From: Stutzerimonas stutzeri
GTDB lineage: Bacteria > Pseudomonadota > Gammaproteobacteria > Pseudomonadales > Pseudomonadaceae
DNA: 64,000 nt
Reading direction: 5' to 3'
NCBI RefSeq assembly: GCF_002890915.1
Contig: NZ_POUT01000014.1
Coordinates: forward strand, 40,073 to 104,072
A program made the translations under genes and the position numbers. This document shows positions 1-7,276 of the stretch, in pieces; the first letter of the stretch is position 1; every line of letters starts with the position of its first letter. Under the pieces are notes generated by a model. That model did not search any database. It saw only the letters and a program-made list of their open reading frames with translations, and was not told the DNA's origin.

Positions 1-384
1 CTCGCGCGGCGCGCGGATGCGGAACTGCACGGCGCGGGCGTTATCTTCCCGCGCCACGACCTCGCCGACACCGTCGACGTGGCCGCTGACCAGATGACCG
101 CCGAGACGGCTGCTGGGCGTCAGGGCCTTTTCCAGGTTGACCCGGCTGCCGGCCTTGAGATCGATGAAGGCGGTGCGCGCCAGGGTCTCGCGGCTGACAT
201 CGGCCCAGAAGCCGTTGCCGGGCAGCTCGACGGCGGTCAGGCAGACACCGTTGACGGCGATGCTGTCGCCCAGCTTGACGTCGGCCAGGTCCAGCTTGCC
301 GGTCTCGACCAGCACGCGGACGTCGCCGCCCTTGGGCGTGAGCGCCCGGATGGTGCCGATGGCTTCGATTATTCCTGTGAACAT
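1..384 (-). CDS. ribE: Riboflavin synthase alpha subunit, partial (3' end outside window)
   Basis: Riboflavin synthase dismutates two 6,7-dimethyl-8-ribityllumazines into riboflavin and a pyrimidine, the last step of riboflavin synthesis in the cytoplasm. The 128 codons present begin MFTGIIEAIG, the typical start of the family, and cover the first lumazine-binding barrel plus the start of the second repeat (VSGHVDGVGEV). The ATG follows a GGGAGG ribosome site five bases away. It lies downstream of an FMN riboswitch on the same strand, so product feedback is expected. In pseudomonads ribBA, ribH and nusB usually follow. The call is firm; about 90 residues lie beyond the window. Confidence 0.95.
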   Translation of the reverse strand, partial: MFTGIIEAIGTIRALTPKGGDVRVLVETGKLDLADVKLGDSIAVNGVCLTAVELPGNGFWADVSRETLARTAFIDLKAGSRVNLEKALTPSSRLGGHLVSGHVDGVGEVVAREDNARAVQFRIRAPRE

Positions 385-419
385 GCGGCCTCCCGTGGAA
401 GGCTGTTGCAGCGGTACAT
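369..419 (-). CDS. Possible 16-codon upstream ORF in the ribE leader
   Basis: Between the FMN riboswitch and ribE there is a short frame, MYRCNSLPREAACSQE, with an AGGAG eight bases before its ATG. It ends 15 bases inside ribE in another frame, so its translation would run over the ribE ribosome site and start. This could couple translation of the two. It may equally be chance; there is no homology to support it. Confidence 0.25.
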   Translation of the reverse strand: MYRCNSLPREAACSQE

Positions 420-510
420 ACGACGAACTCCTGTTTGTGAAAAACAGGGCACGACAGATCGATGGGGATGCATGACGGGCGCACGAACGGCGCCCATCGG
501 AATATCCCGC

Positions 511-645
511 TCTCTCTCATCCGGACTATACCGTCGGCCCCGGAATCGCACCGGGTCTGCTGACCTTGCCGAAGCAAGCGCTCGCGGGCTAGGCCTGTGG
601 CCATTACCGCCGGTGGGGAATTGCGCCCCGCCCTGAGAACGTTGC
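511..645 (-). ncRNA. FMN riboswitch (RFN element)
   Basis: The minus strand carries the conserved RFN blocks in order: ACGTTCTCAGGGCGGGG, CAATTCCCCACCGGCGGTA, GCCCGCGAGCG, GGTCAGCAGACCCGGTG, TTCCGGGGCCGACGGTATAG and TCCGGATGAGAGAG. These form the six-way junction that binds FMN. Downstream, 476-494 can fold as GGGCGC/GCGCCC and 430-448 as CCTGTTT/AAACAGG. No clear terminator U-tract follows, so control of ribE translation is more likely than termination. It sits after ribD and so controls ribE and genes beyond it, not nrdR-ribD. Confidence 0.96.
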
Positions 646-739
646 GGCCACGCCTGTGGCCGTGTGGCGTTTTATCACATTTGCCGGGGCGATGCATGAT
701 GACGCACTGCGCGCCGGCCGATGACGCCACAGCAGGCTA

Positions 740-964
740 GGGTCTGTTGACGTTTCAGTTTTGTACGTAGCGTTGATAACCGTAGGACGGGCGGGGACGC
801 CGAGTTCATGCCCGCGAAAAAGCAACCGTACCGATGTGTGGACTCTGTTCGCAGGCATGGCCTGCTCCTACTAAAGGGGGGCAGGGTGCTGCAGCTCGTA
901 TAGGTGCTGGCGGCCAACGCTTCAGATACGAGCAGGAGCACTTAGCGCGATCGGCAACAGCCCC
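740..964. mobile_element. MITE-like element with degenerate inverted ends and TA duplication, containing a REPIN
   Basis: The left end reads GGGTCTGTTGACG and the right end, reversed, GGGGCTGTTGCCG. Both are bordered by TA (738-739 and 965-966). The left end matches the ends of the element at 24486-24763, which has perfect ends. It encodes no protein. It abuts ribD: the ribD stop TAG is made from the border TA plus the first G of the element. The interior differs from the second element and holds a REP pair, so it may be a composite or an old copy. Confidence 0.6.
782..871. repeat. REPIN (inverted pair of REP sequences)
   Basis: Two REP-like units face each other. The left starts GTAGGACGGGC and closes GCCCGCGAA; the right, read on the minus strand, is GTAGGAGCAGGC followed by GCCTGCGAA. 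A GTAGGA head, an imperfect GC-rich palindrome and a GCGAA tail are the pseudomonad REP pattern. Inverted pairs of this size (about 90 bp) are REPINs, which RAYT transposases mobilise. I saw no second copy in the window. Confidence 0.7.
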
Positions 965-2067
965 TAGCCTCGCGGCTGCGCCACAATCATCCAGTCCTCG
1001 CCCACCGCGCGGATATCGACGATCTTCAGCTCGCGCGCCTCGTTCATGCGCTCCAGCGGCAGCTCCAGCAGCGGCCGTGCGGACGAACCGAGGAATTTGG
1101 CGGCGACGAAGATCCGGTATTCGTCGATCAGCCCGAGGCTGGCGAAGGCGCCGACCAGCCGCGGCCCGGCCTCGACCAGCACCTCGTTGGCGCCGCGCGC
1201 GGCCAGCTCGCGCAACAGCGCGGCGAGGTCGACACGCTCCCGGCCCAGCGCCAGCAGCTCATGGCCGGCACCGCGGTAGGCCTCCTCGCGCCCATCGGCG
1301 GCAGTGGCCACCAGCGCCGCACCGGCCTGGAAAAACGGCGCATCCAGCGGCACGCGCAGGCGCCCGTCGACCAGCACCCGCAGCGGCGGTCGCTGCAACG
1401 CCAGCGCGGTGCTTTGCGCGTCCAGCCCCAGCTCGGCACCGCGCACGGTCAGCCGCGCGGCATCCATCAGCACGGTATCGGCGCCGGTCAGCACCGCGCT
1501 GGAACGGGCGCGCAGGCGCTGTACCTCGGCACGTGCCGCCGGCCCGGTGATCCACTGGCTCTCGCCGCTGGCCATCGCGGTGCGGCCATCGAGGCTCATT
1601 GCCAGCTTGGCGCGAACGAACGGCAGGCCGCTTTCCATGCGCTTGATGAAGCCCGCATTGAGTTCGCGCGCCTCGACCTCCAGCACGCCGCTGGCGACCT
1701 CGATGCCGGCGCTGCGCAACAACGCCAGCCCGCGCCCGGCGACCTGCGGATTGGGGTCCTGCATCGCCGCCACCACACGGGCGACGCCGGCCTTGACCAG
1801 GGCCTCGGCGCAGGGCGGCGTGCGCCCGTGGTGGCTGCAGGGTTCGAGGGTGACGTAGGCGGTGGCGCCACGCGCACGTTCGCCGGCCTGGCGCAGCGCA
1901 TGGACCTCGGCATGCGGCTCGCCGGCGCGCACGTGCCAGCCTTCGCCGACCCGCTCGCCATCGGCGACGATGACGCAGCCGACCCGCGGGTTGGGGTGCG
2001 TCGAATACAGGCCCTTGCGTGCCAGTTGCAGGGCGCGGGCCATCCAGGCGTGATCGGCGGCGTTCAT
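964..2067 (-). CDS. ribD: Bifunctional diaminohydroxyphosphoribosylaminopyrimidine deaminase / 5-amino-6-(5-phosphoribosylamino)uracil reductase
   Basis: RibD performs the second and third steps of riboflavin synthesis from GTP: deamination, then NADPH-dependent reduction. The N-terminal deaminase (about residues 1-145) shows the zinc motifs HAEVHAL and PCSHHGRTPPC. The C-terminal reductase (about 150-360) contains VRAKLAMSLDGRTAM and VLVEAGPRLVGAF. At 367 residues it is of normal length. Its ATG overlaps the nrdR stop (ATGA), so the two are translationally coupled. Its stop is formed at the edge of an inserted repeat element. Confidence 0.97.
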   Translation of the reverse strand: MNAADHAWMARALQLARKGLYSTHPNPRVGCVIVADGERVGEGWHVRAGEPHAEVHALRQAGERARGATAYVTLEPCSHHGRTPPCAEALVKAGVARVVAAMQDPNPQVAGRGLALLRSAGIEVASGVLEVEARELNAGFIKRMESGLPFVRAKLAMSLDGRTAMASGESQWITGPAARAEVQRLRARSSAVLTGADTVLMDAARLTVRGAELGLDAQSTALALQRPPLRVLVDGRLRVPLDAPFFQAGAALVATAADGREEAYRGAGHELLALGRERVDLAALLRELAARGANEVLVEAGPRLVGAFASLGLIDEYRIFVAAKFLGSSARPLLELPLERMNEARELKIVDIRAVGEDWMIVAQPRG

Positions 2068-2531
2068 TCGTTCTTCACGGGCTCGCGGGACAACCGTTCG
2101 ATTTCCTCGCGGAACTCGTTGAGGTCCTGGAAGCGGCGGTACACCGAGGCGAAGCGGATATAGGCGACCTCGTCGAGCTTCTGCAGCTCGGCCATCACCA
2201 GTTCGCCGAGCACCCGCGACTTGATCTCGCGCTCGCCGGTGGCGCGCAGCTGGTGCTTGATATGGGCGATGGCCGCTTCCAGGCGCTCGACGCTGACCGG
2301 GCGTTTCTCCAGCGCGCGCTGCATGCCGGCGCGCAGTTTCTGCTCGTCGAACGGCTGGCGGCTGCCGTCCTGCTTGATCAGCCGCGGCATCACCAGCTCG
2401 GCGGTCTCGAAGGTGGTGAAACGCTCACCGCAGGCCAGGCACTCGCGGCGACGGCGGACCTGATCGCCCTCGGCGACCAGGCGGGAATCGATGACCTTGG
2501 TGTCGTGGGCACCGCAGAAGGGACAATGCAT
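2064..2531 (-). CDS. nrdR: Transcriptional repressor NrdR
   Basis: NrdR represses ribonucleotide reductase operons according to ATP/dATP level. The 155-residue protein starts MHCPFCGAHDTKV and has the zinc ribbon Cys pairs CPFC and CLAC (about residues 3-34), then an ATP-cone (about 49-139) with VMPRLIKQDGSRQPFDEQKL. An upstream in-frame start would add 18 residues without homology; I chose the ATG that puts CPFC at residue 3, as in the family. It overlaps ribD by four bases. Confidence 0.96.
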   Translation of the reverse strand: MHCPFCGAHDTKVIDSRLVAEGDQVRRRRECLACGERFTTFETAELVMPRLIKQDGSRQPFDEQKLRAGMQRALEKRPVSVERLEAAIAHIKHQLRATGEREIKSRVLGELVMAELQKLDEVAYIRFASVYRRFQDLNEFREEIERLSREPVKNE

Positions 2532-2644
2532 GAGCTGGAATCGGTCGTACGTCGGGACGGCCATGGTAGCGCATCCACCCGGCAAGACAAGGCGGCGGCT
2601 TTGCTGCTATACAGGCCCGCATTCGCCGTCGCCAGGAGCTCTCC

Positions 2645-3070
2645 GTGCCGCTACGCCCCGCCCTTCCGCTCGCCCTGCTGGCCGTGCTCGCAGGCTGCAG
2701 CAGCCCACCCGCCGAACCGCCGGCACCCGCCGTCGAATTGAGCGACGCGCCGCATTCGAAGCTGCTCAACGAACTGAGCGGCAGCCTGCTCGGCGCGCCG
2801 GCCGGCAGCGAGGTCGAACTGGCGCTGCTCGAGGTCGACCGCCGCGACCAGCCCGACCGCCTGCTGAGCAACGTGCGGCTGCAGGGCCGGGGCTCGGAAC
2901 TGCCATTCATCCTGCAATTCAACCCCGACGTCTTCCCGACCGACCAGCGGGTCGAGTTGCGCGGCCGGGTCACCCGCGACGGCCAGCTGATCATGCGCCT
3001 GCCGCCGCGCACCATCGCCAGCCCCGCCAGCCAGGCCCTGGGGCCGCTGCAACTGGTCCCCGCGCCGTGA
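2645..3070 (+). CDS. YbaY-like / YscW-family outer membrane lipoprotein
   Basis: This 141-residue lipoprotein precursor starts at GTG after CCAGGAG. Residues 1-18 form a signal peptide with the lipobox LAGCS, giving an acylated N-terminal Cys. The rest (about 40-135) resembles the YbaY/YscW domain, with ELALLEVDRRDQP and a C-terminal PRTIAS segment. YscW members are pilotins; YbaY members have no firm role. Its stop overlaps the start of the methyltransferase gene (GTGA). It is divergent from nrdR across 113 bp that must hold both promoters. Confidence 0.75.
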   Translation: MPLRPALPLALLAVLAGCSSPPAEPPAPAVELSDAPHSKLLNELSGSLLGAPAGSEVELALLEVDRRDQPDRLLSNVRLQGRGSELPFILQFNPDVFPTDQRVELRGRVTRDGQLIMRLPPRTIASPASQALGPLQLVPAP

Positions 3071-3720
3071 CGCCGCCCGCACAGCTGCAGGCGGCGCTGA
3101 ACGGCTTGCTGGGCGATGCGCGGCTGGTGGCCGAAGCGCTGCCGGGCAGCGACCTGCGCCTGTGGCTGATCGATGCGGCGAACATGGATCGTGCCTTCAG
3201 CCCCGAGGAAACCCGGCGGATTCTCGAAGAGCCGCCCTACTGGAGCTTCTGCTGGGCCAGCGGCCTGGTGCTGGCGCGCTGGCTGGCCGAGCGGCCGGAG
3301 TGGGTGCGCGGCAAGCGCGTGCTGGATTTCGGCGCCGGTTCCGGCGTCGCCGCGATCGCCGCCGCCCGGGCCGGCGCCGCCGAGGTGGTGGCCTGCGATC
3401 TGGACCCGCTGGCGCTGGCGGCCTGCCGGGCGAACGCCGCGCTCAATGGCGTCGAGCTGCGTTATTCGGCGGACTTCTTCGGCGAAGAGGACCGCTACGA
3501 CCTGATCATCGTCGCCGACGTGCTCTACGACCGCGCCAACCTGCCGCTGCTGGACCACTTCCTCGGCCGCGGGCGCGAGGCGCTGGTGGCCGACTCGCGG
3601 GTGCGCGACTTCGCCCACCCGCGGTATCGTCGGCTGGATGTGCTGGACGCCTGCACCTGGCCGGACCTGGCCGAACCCGCGGAGTTTCGCCGGGTCAGCC
3701 TCTACCACGCCGCACGATAG
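3067..3720 (+). CDS. Class I SAM-dependent methyltransferase (PrmA/ETFB-methyltransferase-like)
   Basis: The 217-residue protein has SAM motif I VLDFGAGSGVAAIAAA (about residues 89-104), an acidic motif VVACDLDPLAL and motif III DLIIVADVLYDR. The N-terminal EEPPYWSFCWASG is typical of protein-lysine methyltransferases such as the ETF-beta enzyme. The substrate cannot be read from sequence. It starts with GTG overlapping the stop of the lipoprotein gene, and thpR follows 15 bases later, so the three form an operon. Confidence 0.85.
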   Translation: MTPPAQLQAALNGLLGDARLVAEALPGSDLRLWLIDAANMDRAFSPEETRRILEEPPYWSFCWASGLVLARWLAERPEWVRGKRVLDFGAGSGVAAIAAARAGAAEVVACDLDPLALAACRANAALNGVELRYSADFFGEEDRYDLIIVADVLYDRANLPLLDHFLGRGREALVADSRVRDFAHPRYRRLDVLDACTWPDLAEPAEFRRVSLYHAAR

Positions 3721-3735
3721 GCAGTGGAGGATGCG

Positions 3736-4260
3736 ATGAGCGAACCAACCCTGCGGCTGTTCTTCGCCCTGCCCTGCCCCGTCGAGCAGGCCGCGGCCAT
3801 CTGCGCCTGGCGCGACGAACGCGAGCTGGAGGGCCGGCCGGTGCCCCGCGCCAACCTGCACCTGACCCTGGCCTTTCTCGGCGCGCAGCCCGTCGACCAC
3901 CTGCAGGCACTGCTCGAACTGGGCGCCACGGTGCAGGCGCCGGCATTCCAGCTGAACCTGGACCGGCTGGCCACCCTCGGCAAGGGCTTCGTCTGCCTGC
4001 AGCCGAGCGCGACGCCGCTGGCGCTCGAGTATCTCGTCGCGGCGCTGAACGAACGGCTCGCCGCCCTCGGCGTGGTGCTCGACAGCCGGCCCTTCCTGCC
4101 GCACCTGACCCTGACCCGCCAGGCCCGCGGCCGGCCACACGGCCCGGCGCCCACCTTTGGCTGGCGGGCCGAGCATTTCGTGCTCTACCAATCGCAGAAC
4201 ACCCCGGACGGTGTGCGCTATCTGGAACAGGGGCGCTGGCCGCTGCTGGCGGCCAGCTGA
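3736..4260 (+). CDS. thpR: RNA 2',3'-cyclic phosphodiesterase (2H superfamily, LigT-like)
   Basis: ThpR opens 2',3'-cyclic phosphates on RNA. The two HxTx signatures of the 2H fold are present: HLTLAFLG at about residue 39 and HLTLTR at about residue 116. Length is 174 residues, normal for the family. I chose the ATG preceded by GGAGG at five bases; a GTG four codons earlier overlaps that ribosome site. It is the last gene of the plus-strand lipoprotein-methyltransferase-thpR operon. Confidence 0.9.
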   Translation: MSEPTLRLFFALPCPVEQAAAICAWRDERELEGRPVPRANLHLTLAFLGAQPVDHLQALLELGATVQAPAFQLNLDRLATLGKGFVCLQPSATPLALEYLVAALNERLAALGVVLDSRPFLPHLTLTRQARGRPHGPAPTFGWRAEHFVLYQSQNTPDGVRYLEQGRWPLLAAS

Positions 4261-4265
4261 GGCCG

Positions 4266-4505
4266 TCAGGCCGGGACTTCGATCAGGAAGCGGAACAGCG
4301 AACCGTGCTGCTCCACGGCCAGGCAGTTATAGCCCTTGGCCCTGGCGTCTTCCGGGATGCCGTGCACCGACTGCGAGCAGTCGGTCACCACTTCCAGCAA
4401 CTGCCCGGGCCGCATCGTCGCCAGGGTTTCCAGGGTAGCGATGGCATTGTACGGGCAGTGCTCGCCACGCAGATCAAGCGAGAGATTCGGTTTGGCCTGG
4501 CTCAC
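4266..4505 (-). CDS. yedF: TusA-like sulfurtransferase YedF
   Basis: The 79-residue protein is a TusA/SirA fold with the conserved LRGEHCPYNAIATLE, where the Cys (residue 17) is the sulfur or selenium carrier. It then reads EVVTDCSQSV, as in E. coli YedF. It starts at GTG behind AAAGGAGC and lies inside the 3' end of yedE (32-bp overlap), so the two are coupled. In E. coli yedF pairs with yedE in the same way. A role in handling selenium or reduced sulfur imported by YedE is inferred. Confidence 0.88.
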   Translation of the reverse strand: MSQAKPNLSLDLRGEHCPYNAIATLETLATMRPGQLLEVVTDCSQSVHGIPEDARAKGYNCLAVEQHGSLFRFLIEVPA

Positions 4506-5700
4506 GGTCAGGGCTCCTTTTCGGTTGGAAACGACGCGCATTGAGATGGACCAGCAGCATGGCCACGGCCAGGCCGGCGAAGGTCAGCAGCAGCCCGCTG
4601 GCCGGGCCGAAGCGTTCCAGCAGGTTGACCTTCGGATAGGGCAGCGCCAGCGACGTGCCCAGTGCATCCCAGTAGATCGCCACCAGCGTGCCGCCGATGA
4701 CATTGCCGATGCCGACCACCCAGAAGTGCACCTGCCCCTCCATGGCGCGGTACATCCAGCCGGTCTCGCAGCCGCCGGCGACGACGATGCCGATGCCGAA
4801 CAGCAGGCCGCCGAGGATCGCGTTCGGCCCCATCCAGAAGATCTTCGGGCTGGCGCCCAGGGCGATCGCGCCGAAGGTGCCGACGCAGGCCACGGCCATG
4901 CCGAGCAGGATGCCGTAGGCCGCCCGGGTGCGGCCGGTGGTCCACAGGTCACGCGCGGCGCTGGTGAAGCAGATCTGCGCGCGCTCGATCAACCCGCCGA
5001 ACAGCAGGCCGAACAGCACCGCCATGCCCAGCACCAGCGACGTGTCGAAACGCCAGGCGGCGAAGGCGATGGCGAGCACCGCGAGCGCCGTGCCGAGCCG
5101 TGCCTGGACGCTGGCGCGGCGGCGCGTGCCTTCGGCATCGGCGAACAGCGAACTGGCCTGGTTGCCCACCTTCAGCGGCGTGCGCAGCCACGGCAGCAGG
5201 CAGATCTTCACGCCGATCCAGGCACCGCCGACGGTCGCCAGCATGAACGCCCAGGCATGCAGCGAGAACATCGGGATGCCGGTGAAGAACGCCGCCAGGT
5301 TGCAGCCCATCGCCAGGCGCGCGCCGAAGCCGGCGACGATCCCGCCGAGCAGGCCCTGCAGCAGGCGGCGCTTGCTGGTCGGCCAGCGCAGGCTGACGTT
5401 GTTGGCCCAGAGCGCCGTGCACAGCGCGCCGAGCAGCATGCCGATGATCATCACGCCATCGATGCGATCGAGCGGCGTGCCGGCCAGGCCGATCAGCTTG
5501 AAGTAGCTCCACTCCTCGGGACGATAGCCGAACCAGGCGATGACATGGCCACCCCAGCGGGTGAACTCGCCGGTGACGGCCCAGAAGGTCCCGGTGATGG
5601 CGAAGTAATACGCGGAGGCGACGCCCAGGGCGACGAGCGCCGGCAGGGGCGACCAGAAGCGCACGAGGTAGCGCTCCCGGAAAACGGAGAGAAGGGACAT
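4474..5700 (-). CDS. yedE: YedE/YeeE family membrane transporter (putative selenium/sulfur uptake)
   Basis: This 408-residue inner membrane protein has about ten hydrophobic segments and the conserved Cys motifs of the family: MGCNLAAF, ERAQICFTSA and GGCETGWMYRA. Length and the EGQVHFWVVGIGN segment fit YedE better than the shorter thiosulfate importer YeeE (TsuA), whose pore uses equivalent cysteines to relay thiosulfate. Start ATG follows GGAGC at six bases. It is transcribed with yedF. Upstream is a strong hairpin with a U-tract, suggesting leader control. Substrate is uncertain. Confidence 0.88.
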   Translation of the reverse strand: MSLLSVFRERYLVRFWSPLPALVALGVASAYYFAITGTFWAVTGEFTRWGGHVIAWFGYRPEEWSYFKLIGLAGTPLDRIDGVMIIGMLLGALCTALWANNVSLRWPTSKRRLLQGLLGGIVAGFGARLAMGCNLAAFFTGIPMFSLHAWAFMLATVGGAWIGVKICLLPWLRTPLKVGNQASSLFADAEGTRRRASVQARLGTALAVLAIAFAAWRFDTSLVLGMAVLFGLLFGGLIERAQICFTSAARDLWTTGRTRAAYGILLGMAVACVGTFGAIALGASPKIFWMGPNAILGGLLFGIGIVVAGGCETGWMYRAMEGQVHFWVVGIGNVIGGTLVAIYWDALGTSLALPYPKVNLLERFGPASGLLLTFAGLAVAMLLVHLNARRFQPKRSPDREPGQTESLA

Positions 5701-5749
5701 TGCGAAGCTCCTTATGACGCGCGACTGCAAACGCCGCACCGGTCTAGGA

Positions 5750-5806
5750 AAAAGGTTGCGCCTCGGCGCAGCGGCAAGAGCGCCGCTGCGCCGAGGCGGG
5801 CGCAAC
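5750..5806 (-). terminator. Intrinsic terminator-like hairpin in the yedE leader (candidate attenuator)
   Basis: Arms 5761-5775 and 5782-5796 form a perfect 15-bp GC-rich stem, extended by GTTGCG/CGCAAC with a bulge. On the minus strand it is followed directly by CCTTTTTCC. The yedE start is about 50 bases downstream. The next upstream gene (the thioredoxin) is divergent, so there is no minus-strand gene to terminate. The structure most likely acts on yedE transcription itself. Confidence 0.7.
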
Positions 5807-5907
5807 GATAGACCAATAGCGACCGTCGCGCGAGCCCTTGCTTCCCGTCTCGACTGCCCCCACATACCATGCTCAGCTTTCAGTCATACGCGCCCACGAG
5901 AATCCCG

Positions 5908-6777
5908 ATGAGCCAGACGCCCTATATCTTCGACGCCACCACCAGCAGCTTCGAGCAACTGGTGCTCGAGAACTCCTTCCACAAGCCGGTACTGGTCGAC
6001 TTCTGGGCCGAATGGTGCGCCCCGTGCAAGGCGCTGATGCCCCTGCTGGCGAAGATCGCCGAGGAGTACCAGGGCGAGCTGCTGCTGGCCAAGGTCAACT
6101 GCGACATCGAGCAGGACATCGTCGCCCGCTTCGGCATCCGCAGCCTGCCGACCGTGGTTCTGTTCAAGGATGGCCAGCCGGTGGACGGTTTCGCCGGCGC
6201 GCAGCCGGAGTCGGCCATCCGTGCCATGCTCGAACCCCACGTGCAGGCGCCGGCCACGGTGGAAGGCGATCTGCTGGAGAATGCCCAGGCGCTGTTCGCC
6301 GAAGGCCGCTTCGCCGAGGCCGAAGCCCAGCTGCAGCAACTGCTGGCCGAGGACAACGAGAACGGCGCGGGGCTGATCCTCTATGCCCGCTGCCTGGCCG
6401 AACGTGGCGAGCTGGGCGAGGCCGAGGCCGTACTCGATGCCGTGAAAGGCGACGCGCACAAGCAGGCCCTGGCCGGCGCCCGGGCGCAACTGACCTTCCT
6501 GCGCCAGGCCAACGACCTGCCGGAGGTCGCTACGCTGAAAAGCCGCCTGGCACAGAACGCCGAAGACGACGAAGCCGCCTATCAGCTGGCGATCCAGCAA
6601 CTGGCGCGGCAGCAGTACGAAGCCGCACTGGACGGGCTGCTGAAGCTGTTCGTGCGCAACCGTGGCTATGCCGAAGGATTGCCGCACAAGACCTTGCTGC
6701 AGGTGTTCGATCTGCTGGGCAACGACCATCCACTGGTGACCGGCTATCGCCGCAAGCTGTACCAGGCGATCTACTAA
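5908..6777 (+). CDS. cnoX: Thioredoxin-like co-chaperone YbbN/CnoX
   Basis: The protein has an N-terminal thioredoxin domain (about residues 5-110) with the active site WCAPCK and cis-Pro segment RSLPTVVLF. A C-terminal TPR-like helical region (about 120-285) ends PLVTGYRRKLYQAIY. This is the 289-residue YbbN/CnoX architecture, which protects and hands substrates to GroEL/DnaK. E. coli CnoX lacks one active-site Cys; here both are present, so redox activity is likely. I start at the ATG at 5908, with MSQTPYIFDAT; the upstream extension has no homology. Confidence 0.92.
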   Translation: MSQTPYIFDATTSSFEQLVLENSFHKPVLVDFWAEWCAPCKALMPLLAKIAEEYQGELLLAKVNCDIEQDIVARFGIRSLPTVVLFKDGQPVDGFAGAQPESAIRAMLEPHVQAPATVEGDLLENAQALFAEGRFAEAEAQLQQLLAEDNENGAGLILYARCLAERGELGEAEAVLDAVKGDAHKQALAGARAQLTFLRQANDLPEVATLKSRLAQNAEDDEAAYQLAIQQLARQQYEAALDGLLKLFVRNRGYAEGLPHKTLLQVFDLLGNDHPLVTGYRRKLYQAIY

Positions 6778-6819
6778 AAAAGCCGGCGGGCCGCTCGGCC
6801 AGGATCCGCCGCGGCCCCG

Positions 6820-7167
6820 TCAGTCGTCCCCGATCCAGTGGTAGCAGGCCATGTCCGGCCCGCTCTCGACCCGCACCTGATCGCAATGACGCAGCCGCAC
6901 CAGCAGACGCTTGGCCGTCTGCATGCTGCCGGTAAGCGCCTCGAGCTCGGCCAGCAGCTGCGGGCCATCCAGCTTGCCGGCGCGGCGCAGGCATTCGCGC
7001 GCACTGTGCCATAGCGCCTCGGCGGGCTGCGTGACGCCCTCGCCGTTCCGCCCTCCCGCTTCGAGCACGAGACCGGGCACCTGCGCCAGGCGCTCCCAGT
7101 CCTGCTCATCCAGTTCGATAGTCAGATCGACCGGCCAATCGCCGATGCGGCCATGGATGCGAATCAT
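6820..7167 (-). CDS. Conserved hypothetical protein (PAO1 PA4062-like)
   Basis: A 115-residue protein with no domain I recognise: it begins MIRIHGRIGDWPVDLTIEL, is acidic, and ends in a helical region followed by DMACYHWIGDD. GGAGG lies seven bases before the ATG. It ends convergently with the thioredoxin gene and is divergent from the DUF2796 operon. The 109-bp divergent region holds a Zur-like box, so it might share zinc control. No function proposed. Confidence 0.75.
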   Translation of the reverse strand: MIRIHGRIGDWPVDLTIELDEQDWERLAQVPGLVLEAGGRNGEGVTQPAEALWHSARECLRRAGKLDGPQLLAELEALTGSMQTAKRLLVRLRHCDQVRVESGPDMACYHWIGDD

Positions 7168-7239
7168 GCTGCTTCCTCCCGAATGTATGCGCTCATGCTC
7201 ACATGGCAGCCGTGGGCTGGCCAGTCGCGCATGAAAGTT

Positions 7240-7252
7240 GTTATAACGTAAC
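7240..7252. promoter_or_regulatory. Zur-box-like operator
   Basis: GTTATAACGTAAC matches the Pseudomonas Zur palindrome GTTATAnTATAAC at 10 of 12 defined positions. It lies 24 bases before the ATG of the DUF2796 gene. In P. aeruginosa the orthologous operon (PA4063-PA4066) belongs to the Zur regulon, which supports the call. Confidence 0.75.
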
Positions 7253-7276
7253 CACTTCTTCGAACCGGAGCCGACC

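Noticed and set aside
834..1550. Arg/Pro/Ala-rich plus-strand frame opposite ribD
   Set aside because: Antisense shadow with low-complexity composition.
2491..3066. Upstream extension of the methyltransferase frame
   Set aside because: It overlaps the lipoprotein gene in another frame and is rich in Arg/Pro/Ala without domains; the GTG overlapping the lipoprotein stop is the natural start.
3162..4544. 460-codon plus-strand frame across the methyltransferase, thpR and yedF genes
   Set aside because: A shadow of three real genes in other frames, without ribosome site or homology.
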